Positions 58,481-64,000 of a DNA stretch of 64,000 nt are shown here, piece after piece (within the stretch, counting starts at the first letter, position 1; the number at the start of each line of letters is the position of its first letter). Source of the DNA: Alicyclobacillus shizuokensis NBRC 103103. Lineage in GTDB: Bacteria > Bacillota > Bacilli > Alicyclobacillales > Alicyclobacillaceae. The stretch lies in the NCBI RefSeq assembly GCF_001552255.1, contig NZ_BCQV01000007.1:62001-126000 (forward strand), in the 5' to 3' direction. Made by a program: the position numbers and the translations under genes. The notes under the pieces were generated by a model, which worked only from the letters and a program-made list of their open reading frames with translations, was not told the origin of the DNA and did no database searches.

Positions 58481-58690
58481 TTAGTTCAAGTCGTTAAACA
58501 CCGAAACGCTCGGGCCATCATCGTAATACTCCGGTTTCTTACCGGCCTCGACGAGCTGGCCGCCAGCCTGAGACAGGTGCAGTTCAATGTCCCGAGTCAC
58601 TTCTGTACAACTCGTGCCCTGTCCACCAATGACTTCGAACTTCACGCCGCCGCCTTTCGGAATCGTAAACTTCACCTTGTGCTCCTGCAT
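58481..58690 (-). CDS. DUF2997 protein
   Basis: VKFTIPKGGGVKFEVIGGQG, SCTEVTRDIELHLSQAG and KKPEYYDD match DUF2997 (single conserved Cys in G-x-x-C-T-x-x-T, PEYY end). Members occur beside Ycf35/DUF1257 and AAA ATPases in bacteria, as here. Confidence 0.75.
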   Translation of the reverse strand: MQEHKVKFTIPKGGGVKFEVIGGQGTSCTEVTRDIELHLSQAGGQLVEAGKKPEYYDDGPSVSVFNDLN

Positions 58691-58717
58691 GATCATGATC
58701 CTCCTCTATAGCTCCAT

Positions 58718-58915
58718 TCATGCTACGGCCACACGCAGCCGGTATCCTTGACTACGAAGCGCAGACACGGTTTTGACAACGTCCTGAAGGAAGCTGCATT
58801 CAATCACGGCATCCAGAGAACCGTCGAGATACGTGGCCACACGATAGCCCGAGAGAAACGGACTCCCGTGTGGCGTAATCACGCAGTATTCCTTGAGTTC
58901 TTCAAAGGCGAGCAT
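58718..58915 (-). CDS. small protein, 65 aa
   Basis: TAAATG overlap with the DUF1257 gene. Compact alpha/beta (FLSGYRVATYLDGSLDAVIE); unknown but locked in the module. Confidence 0.55.
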   Translation of the reverse strand: MLAFEELKEYCVITPHGSPFLSGYRVATYLDGSLDAVIECSFLQDVVKTVSALRSQGYRLRVAVA

Positions 58916-59302
58916 TTATGCCCACTGCGTAGCTAGAATTTCAATCTCGCCGTTCTCGTTGACCGTGATGTCTTCCTCCCGTACGTTCCAACGGTTCTGT
59001 TCGCAAATGTCCAAGACTCGATACTTGTCATGAAGCTGAGCGACCGTGCCGGTGAACGCCTTCTCACCCCACGGCATCCGGAACCAGTCGGCAATCAGTT
59101 CATACTCCCCGGATTCTTTCTTGTTGAACCCAATGGGAAGCAGTTTTCCGTTACGAACAACGGCCAGTTCTACACGCCGACGGTCGCCATACCCGGTATC
59201 GATGACCTGATCCTTTCTGAGTCCCAGACCCATCTCTTCCAGCGCTTTGGTCAGATACGCCTCATTGTTCACCGGACAGGCATAGGTCGCAAAATGACTC
59301 AT
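58916..59302 (-). CDS. Ycf35 / DUF1257 family protein
   Basis: Starts MSHFATYACPVNNEAYLTKA; later LPIGFNKKESGEYELIADWF and KYRVLDICEQNRW, the DUF1257 signature (MSHF.T....I.......AL..LG, .IGF.....G.YELVADWW, Y....). Named Ycf35 in plastids and cyanobacteria. 128 aa. Partner of the Ycf46-like ATPase. Confidence 0.85.
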   Translation of the reverse strand: MSHFATYACPVNNEAYLTKALEEMGLGLRKDQVIDTGYGDRRRVELAVVRNGKLLPIGFNKKESGEYELIADWFRMPWGEKAFTGTVAQLHDKYRVLDICEQNRWNVREEDITVNENGEIEILATQWA

Positions 59303-59364
59303 AGAAAACCCCTCTTTTCATGTATGGATTTTGCCCCACGAGATCGAAAAGAACTGCTGGGTTT

Positions 59365-59393
59365 ATTGTAGGGCATTACAATCGGCCTGTAAA
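59365..59393 (-). promoter_or_regulatory. promoter with regulon operator in the spacer
   Basis: Minus-strand TTTACA (59393-59388), 17 bases, TACAAT (59370-59365). ATTGTAATGCCCTACAAT (59382-59365) is a palindrome with 6-base arms close to the regulon consensus. Confidence 0.65.
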
Positions 59394-59762
59394 GTACGTT
59401 TTTGCAATGTTTCTGAGTAATTCCACGCGTTTTTTCTGGATTTCAACGACTTGGTTATAGACACTCTCGGGCATCTGATCGAGTTCCTCTTGGGTATAGT
59501 TCTTCTCGATCAAGGTCCGGAGACTCTTGAGACTGTGCTGCATGAACTCTTCAAAGTGCGGCGCCAAGATGAGGCGATACACATGAAGATGTCCCACGCG
59601 TTTCTTGAAGTCCTCCAGCAGTTGCTCAAACTCAGCCACCTCATCCATCGCGAAGTCGATGGCTCGCTGGAACTTTTGCTTCTTGTCCAGATCCTCCTCG
59701 AGTTGAAGGTTCTTGGACACAAAGGCATAGGCTTTTTGTCGCTCGACCTCTTTGTCGTACAT
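59376..59762 (-). CDS. helical protein, 128 aa
   Basis: AGGAGGTAAC before the start. All-helical, charged (AFVSKNLQLEEDLDKKQKFQ); conserved motif not recognised. Lies between the ATPase and Ycf35 genes, whose promoter begins in its last codons. Confidence 0.6.
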   Translation of the reverse strand: MYDKEVERQKAYAFVSKNLQLEEDLDKKQKFQRAIDFAMDEVAEFEQLLEDFKKRVGHLHVYRLILAPHFEEFMQHSLKSLRTLIEKNYTQEELDQMPESVYNQVVEIQKKRVELLRNIAKTYFTGRL

Positions 59763-59772
59763 GAGTTACCTC

Positions 59773-61395
59773 CTAGTCTGCGATGTCCAAATCTCCCAGG
59801 TCGATCACGCGCAGCCGCGGCTTGCTCCCTCCCTTGTACTCTCCATGAAGGAGTCGATGTTCATGACTGGAAGCGCACTTGGCGCTCGTCTTGGCCCATT
59901 CACGAAGATCCGACAAGAGCTGCGGATTGCGCTTGGCCAGCGGAACGGTCTTCTGGATTTGTTCGCGGATGTCCTCTATGAGGATGTGGTGAGATGGGCG
60001 TTCTCCCTTTCGGAAAGACGCATAGGCCCTTCGGCCGGCTTCGGAGACTACCGATTCAATTTCAGCACCGGAGAAGTCCTCCATTTCCTTCGCCAGCTTG
60101 TCGATGGTTTCCTCATCGAATACACCCGGCTCCGCCGTATCACCGACCTGATAACCTCGCTTGATCAAATGAATCTTGAGGATCTCCTTGCGTTCATCCA
60201 GATGTGGCAAGGATACAAAGAAGACCTCATCAAATCGGCCGGCACGGGTGAGTTCCGGCGGCAGCTTTGTGACGTCATTCGCAGTGGCGATGACAAAGAC
60301 GGGCGCCGTCTTTTCCGAGAGCCAAGTCAAGATGGACTGAACCACGCGGGAAAGTGTACCGGAGTCGGAACGATCCGAGCTTCCCATACCGGCCAATCCC
60401 TTTTCCATCTCGTCAATCCAAAGCACACATGGGCTGACATCCTCCGCCAGCTTCAAGGCACGGTCAATGTTCTTTTCAGACTGACCGACGCGAGAATCCA
60501 TGATGGAACCCATGTTCATCTTCAAGAGAGGCAAGTTCCACATGTGTGCGACGGAACGAGCGGCCAGCGATTTACCGGTACCCGGAAAGCCGACCATGAT
60601 GCAGCCACGAACCGGATCCACGTTGTAGTTGCGGGCTTCGGGATCAAACGAATAGTACGCGTCCCGGAACCAATCCTTGACGATGTCCATCCCACCCACT
60701 TGATCCATATCGCCGAGCTTGGTGATGTATTCAAGCAAACCCGTCTTGCGGATGACCTGTTCCTTTTCGGCCACGATCTCCGAGAGGACAATCCGCTTAT
60801 TCTTCGCAACGGACTTCTTCAAGACATTCGTGATCTCCATCTCGGTCATCCCGACCAAGGAGTGAATCAGCGCTTCCCGTTCACGCCCTTCTGGTACCGG
60901 AAGCTCGCGCATCCGGAGATAATTCTCCATCGCTTCCAGTTGCTCAATCACTTGCTCTCGGGTCGGCAACTCGTATTTGACTACCGTCACCAGTTTCTCC
61001 AACTCCATTGGGATGTTATAGGAGTTGGGAGCGGTCACGATGATGGGCTTGTACACTTTATCGGGCAACTCCAGAACGTCTCGAAACTTGCGTTTGACCT
61101 GTGGATTGCTCCACAGATCATGAAAGTCCTTGAGGATATAAACGGCTTGCTCGGTAGAATTTTGAATCCGGTCCAGGATCAGAACGGGGTCAAACATCTT
61201 TTCGGCTTGCTCCCCGGTAATCAGATCCACAAGGCCTGCGGTTATCGTCCAGTAGTACCCTTGATAGGACTTGAGTTCGATGAGCGACTTCATATCCTGC
61301 TGAAACCGATCTTCCTCATAAGTCGTCACCAGGATCATGCGGCGCCGGCTGTTCATCAGCATACTGATTTCCTGCATCCCTGTCAGTTGACTCAT
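59773..61395 (-). CDS. Ycf46-like AAA+ ATPase
   Basis: An N-terminal domain with LVTTYEEDRFQQDM and VYILKDFHDLW, the Ycf46 hallmark, then an AAA+ module: Walker A GFPGTGKS (269-276), Walker B CVLWIDEME with D328/E329, sensor FVIATANDV, arginine-finger GRFDEVFFV. 540 aa. Plastid and cyanobacterial Ycf46 act in stress and CO2 responses; the role on this element is unknown, perhaps a chaperone or remodeller with Ycf35 and DUF2997. Confidence 0.88.
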   Translation of the reverse strand: MSQLTGMQEISMLMNSRRRMILVTTYEEDRFQQDMKSLIELKSYQGYYWTITAGLVDLITGEQAEKMFDPVLILDRIQNSTEQAVYILKDFHDLWSNPQVKRKFRDVLELPDKVYKPIIVTAPNSYNIPMELEKLVTVVKYELPTREQVIEQLEAMENYLRMRELPVPEGREREALIHSLVGMTEMEITNVLKKSVAKNKRIVLSEIVAEKEQVIRKTGLLEYITKLGDMDQVGGMDIVKDWFRDAYYSFDPEARNYNVDPVRGCIMVGFPGTGKSLAARSVAHMWNLPLLKMNMGSIMDSRVGQSEKNIDRALKLAEDVSPCVLWIDEMEKGLAGMGSSDRSDSGTLSRVVQSILTWLSEKTAPVFVIATANDVTKLPPELTRAGRFDEVFFVSLPHLDERKEILKIHLIKRGYQVGDTAEPGVFDEETIDKLAKEMEDFSGAEIESVVSEAGRRAYASFRKGERPSHHILIEDIREQIQKTVPLAKRNPQLLSDLREWAKTSAKCASSHEHRLLHGEYKGGSKPRLRVIDLGDLDIAD

Positions 61396-61682
61396 CCGTT
61401 TCTACGCCCCCAGTCGTACGTAATGTTGGTCGCGCCAATGGCTGCAAGTTTGTCGCGGATTTCCCGGACAAACGGCTCCCAAGAACCACAACCCGGCCAG
61501 CGGCTTAATGGCGGCATGGCATACCACACGCCTTTATACTGAAAGACAAACTTCGCACCCGTTACATAAGCGCCTACGTCGCCATACGCATTGGCTTTTC
61601 GGGCCCACTCACTCTGGATGGCCTTCAGTTCAACCGGCACATCGGCGTGTGGACCCATGTAGATCGCGTTGACAGTTGGCAT
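61392..61682 (-). CDS. hypothetical protein, 96 aa
   Basis: ATGA overlap with the ATPase gene. Mixed fold with many W/Y (VWYAMPPLSRWPGCGSWEPF); unknown. Confidence 0.55.
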   Translation of the reverse strand: MPTVNAIYMGPHADVPVELKAIQSEWARKANAYGDVGAYVTGAKFVFQYKGVWYAMPPLSRWPGCGSWEPFVREIRDKLAAIGATNITYDWGRRNG

Positions 61683-61703
61683 CGTACCCCTCCATGAAGC
61701 CAG

Positions 61704-62606
61704 TCACAGATCCAAATCGATGTCGGCAAACTTGCTGACCAGCGCCGCCTTCTTGGCTTGCTCGGCACTCTCCTTGAGGATATCCTGGCGGCTCGCTGTA
61801 AACCGAGTGAGATATTCACTGTACATGAAATCATTTTTCGACACGGAGAGCAATTCGGACTTAATGTTGTCCGCCTGAACCGCAACCGAATAGCGGTCAT
61901 GATTCTCGTCCCACGGTTCCGGCTTGATGGTGAACTGTTCCATCCGTAAATGGGTCAATCCCAAATCCGATGTGCTTGTCTTCGCATTCTCCATTAACTC
62001 CATGCGATAAATCATCATGTCCTCCAACGAGTAGAACACAAATTCAAAGCGTTGTGGCTTCAACAGGTCGGAGACCGAACGAACCGTGAGGTTGATGTCG
62101 AGTATATCCAGATAAGTGTTCGATTTCACCACCCAGTCTATGTGGTACTCAAGACCCTCAAAGGTACCGACATTCTGGTTGGCCTTCATGTCCGTAATGA
62201 TGCCGATTCCCTTTGTTCTCCGATACGTCACCCCGACTCGAGCCGGGTACCGGCCCTGTTGCCAGCAGTTCGACACATAGGTGTCCAGAAGAGTATCGAC
62301 CGCTTGACGGTACTCCGACGTGGATTCCAGGCGCTCATTCTTACCCTCATAGTGAAGGCGCGCCATAATCTGTTCGAACTCTTCCAGTTCAAACGTATGG
62401 TCAAGCACGTCATCCTGGACCTTCGCGCGGAGAACCACAGTCTGCTCATCATACTTCTCGGGATCCGTGAGAAGCTGCATCGGAATCGAGAGATACTCAA
62501 TGGGATTTAAGATCACCAGTGACTCATTCTCCAGCTTGATCTTCGGTAACAACGACAGGTCAACATAGTCCATCTCGCCTGGATTCGTCGGGTTCGGGAT
62601 GGGCAT
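61704..62606 (-). CDS. hypothetical protein, 300 aa
   Basis: ATG 62606 after AAGGAGG. Beta-rich centre (LEYHIDWVVKSNTYLDILDI) and helical C-terminus; no family recognised. Same operon as the Ycf46-like ATPase, perhaps its substrate or adaptor. Confidence 0.6.
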   Translation of the reverse strand: MPIPNPTNPGEMDYVDLSLLPKIKLENESLVILNPIEYLSIPMQLLTDPEKYDEQTVVLRAKVQDDVLDHTFELEEFEQIMARLHYEGKNERLESTSEYRQAVDTLLDTYVSNCWQQGRYPARVGVTYRRTKGIGIITDMKANQNVGTFEGLEYHIDWVVKSNTYLDILDINLTVRSVSDLLKPQRFEFVFYSLEDMMIYRMELMENAKTSTSDLGLTHLRMEQFTIKPEPWDENHDRYSVAVQADNIKSELLSVSKNDFMYSEYLTRFTASRQDILKESAEQAKKAALVSKFADIDLDL

Positions 62607-62644
62607 CTCACTCAAGCCTCCTTGTGTCAAAGTCAAGATGAGCG

Positions 62645-62881
62645 TCATTCGTTGATCGTTGCGAGCATTTCCTTGAGCCGATGGATGTACGCCTCAAGGG
62701 CATCGATGCACTCAAGCGGAATGGTGATCCCAGTGCCCTGGTATCCGCCTCGGGGACCAATCTTCTCGATTTCGAGCCAAAGACCTTCCCCCTCATCAAA
62801 CTGCATGACGAAACGCTCCGAGTTTGCGGCACCGGGTGAACCTTTGAGCTGGACGCATTCCCGATACGACAGAAAAGACAT
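62645..62881 (-). CDS. hypothetical protein, 78 aa
   Basis: One-base overlap with the radical SAM gene. A beta sheet plus one helix (DALEAYIHRLKEMLATINE); unknown. Confidence 0.55.
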   Translation of the reverse strand: MSFLSYRECVQLKGSPGAANSERFVMQFDEGEGLWLEIEKIGPRGGYQGTGITIPLECIDALEAYIHRLKEMLATINE

Positions 62882-63693
62882 TATGCACCTCCAAAGATCT
62901 TCATGTACTCGTCTCGTTCCACAAAGCGCTGTTCACAATCCTCATCACAAAAGTGCATAGAGTCATCCAGAAGCGCATGGCCACAACAACGGCACGTCTT
63001 TTGGCAGGCCATCCTGCGGTTGTATTCATCGGCATAGAGCATCTCAAAGTGCTGACCGCTTGGGTCACGACGCAGGCTCTCGGCCGCATAGATGACTCGC
63101 TGATTGGCGGAGCCAATGAACATGCCTTCATCCATCGTCGGGGACACCGGAAGGCGCTTGTCATGTTGATAGTCCCCATCCACCAGCATGTCTACGTACT
63201 TGAGCAGTTCAAGAATCTCATCAGGTGTGGCGATTTGATACCGCGATCTGTCCTCTGTCCAACTGCTGCTGTACACCTGGAGTGCTTCATGAACCTCTGG
63301 TCCGTCACACGCGCGAGGAACGAAGACAATGCCATTGCGCAAGAGATTCTCCAGCACATACGCGGTATAGATGACGATATGAAACTTCGGATCAAGTTCC
63401 TTCAGCCGCCTGCAGACCTTGATGAGATTGCGCGTCTGAAGCAGGGGCTCTCCACCGCAGAACGTCACCTGACGATTCCATGCATCCCGAACGATGAAGT
63501 CCACTACTTCATCCACCGTCATTTCGCGTCTCGGGCCGCCAAACTCCCACGTGGTCGGGTTAAAGCAGCCTTGGCACGGATTGACGATGCCCCGGATGCA
63601 GCCTTTCAGGAAAAGCTCCAGACGCTTGCCTGGGCCCGCGGTCCTTGCATCTTTGGTGATGCCAATGAACCACAATCGATCACGGTCTGTCAT
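62881..63693 (-). CDS. radical SAM activase-like protein with treble-clef tail
   Basis: GCIRGIVNPCQGCFNPTTWE carries the cluster-binding cysteines in the spacing C-x7-C-x2-C instead of C-x3-C-x2-C, followed by FCGGEPLLQ (the GGEP SAM motif). Resembles NrdG/PflA-type activases. The C-terminal 50 residues add a zinc site CRCCGHALLDDSMHFC. The start is among the ATGs at 63699 and 63693. No glycyl-radical enzyme is visible in the window, and the reductase here is class II. Confidence 0.75.
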   Translation of the reverse strand: MTDRDRLWFIGITKDARTAGPGKRLELFLKGCIRGIVNPCQGCFNPTTWEFGGPRREMTVDEVVDFIVRDAWNRQVTFCGGEPLLQTRNLIKVCRRLKELDPKFHIVIYTAYVLENLLRNGIVFVPRACDGPEVHEALQVYSSSWTEDRSRYQIATPDEILELLKYVDMLVDGDYQHDKRLPVSPTMDEGMFIGSANQRVIYAAESLRRDPSGQHFEMLYADEYNRRMACQKTCRCCGHALLDDSMHFCDEDCEQRFVERDEYMKIFGGA

Positions 63694-63704
63694 GCACATC
63701 ACCA

Positions 63705-64000
63705 CTAGGCATTCTTTTTCCACTCCAACAGGTCGGTTCTGTAATCAACACTGTTGCACAAGATCAAGCACACCATACGCAACTGATCCTGAAGGTGCCT
63801 CACATCATTTGTCGCGTCTATGATTTCCGCCTGGATCAGATCCCTCTTGTGCCTGAGCATATCAAGCTGGCGTTCGAGGATAACAATCTGTTCATCAAGC
63901 GTCGACATTTGGGTCTTCAGACGGTCCACGGTTATCTTGGACTTGGCTTCGGCGCGTTCCAACTGGGCGTTGAGCTTGTCTACCTCGCGCAACAGTCCCT
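63705..64000 (-). CDS. coiled-coil protein, 5' end outside window
   Basis: Open to the window edge; a TTG at 63992 is the first possible internal start. Continuous heptads (LKTQMSTLDEQIVILERQLD). Cannot be assigned. Confidence 0.5.
   Translation of the reverse strand, partial: GLLREVDKLNAQLERAEAKSKITVDRLKTQMSTLDEQIVILERQLDMLRHKRDLIQAEIIDATNDVRHLQDQLRMVCLILCNSVDYRTDLLEWKKNA

Noticed and set aside
1-64000. CRISPR arrays, tRNA or rRNA genes, complete IS elements
   Set aside because: Looked for regularly spaced repeats, TTCGAAT-type T-loops and transposase motifs; none found by eye.

Overview
The window is a dense, mostly ORF-packed 64 kb segment that looks like part of a large phage or phage-plasmid of an endospore-forming Firmicute. 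The evidence is near-consensus TTGNNN-N17-TATAAT promoters, AGGAGG ribosome sites before almost every gene, frequent TTG/GTG starts, a Bacillus-type LexA box, and homologues of the Firmicutes regulators RemA, RsfA and Prp. I see no terminase, portal, capsid or tail-tube gene, so the phage assignment is an inference from the replication and nucleotide gene set. A large plasmid remains possible.

Layout. From 1 to about 26.7 kb genes run rightward: an annealing protein, an archaeo-eukaryotic-type primase, a ferritin, a DnaB-like helicase, small proteins, a class II ribonucleotide reductase, a block of tiny overlapping genes that share an N-terminal MELI-x-AYL peptide, two Cas4-like Fe-S nucleases, an intracellular subtilisin, RusA, a sigma-like factor, RemA, DNA polymerase III alpha, MazG, a metallophosphoesterase, thymidylate kinase and an exported protein. 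From 36 kb to the right end genes run leftward: sliding clamp, an SNF2-type helicase split by a group I intron, two methyltransferase-like proteins, an Erf-type annealing protein, DnaG primase, UvrD/PcrA helicase, a second sigma-like factor, a double ThyX, a Ycf46/Ycf35/DUF2997 module and a radical SAM protein. The two arms converge on an accessory hub (27-36 kb). The hub holds secreted/lipoproteins, a LexA-controlled mini-gene, SRAP, uracil-DNA glycosylase, a degenerate resolvase, an AT-hook Rep-like protein with its own repeats, Prp, an RsfA-like protein, and two compact RNA-peptide modules.

Most striking finding. At 31.35-31.70 kb (minus) and 32.02-32.37 kb (plus) there are two copies of the same architecture. 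Each has an extended -10 promoter, a 5' end hairpin and a long stem that sequesters the ribosome-binding site of a 30-31 codon gene. The peptides are related (RIRV...P..GH..L). An 11-bp hairpin starts at the stop codon, followed by an intrinsic terminator. A strong convergent promoter then makes an antisense RNA to the 3' half. This is the layout of type I toxin-antitoxin loci, with a peptide family I do not recognise.

Other linking features. A 16-bp palindrome, consensus GTGTAATGCATTACAC, lies in or just after at least seven promoters of both arms, so one phage regulator probably controls the helicase, ribonucleotide reductase, nuclease/polymerase, MazG, Prp and Ycf35 operons. Replication is unusually redundant: two unrelated primases (AEP and DnaG), two annealing proteins (Rad52-like and Erf), and a complete polymerase/clamp/helicase set. 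Nucleotide supply (NrdJ, ThyX, thymidylate kinase, MazG) and repair (SRAP, UDG, RusA, UvrD) complete the picture.
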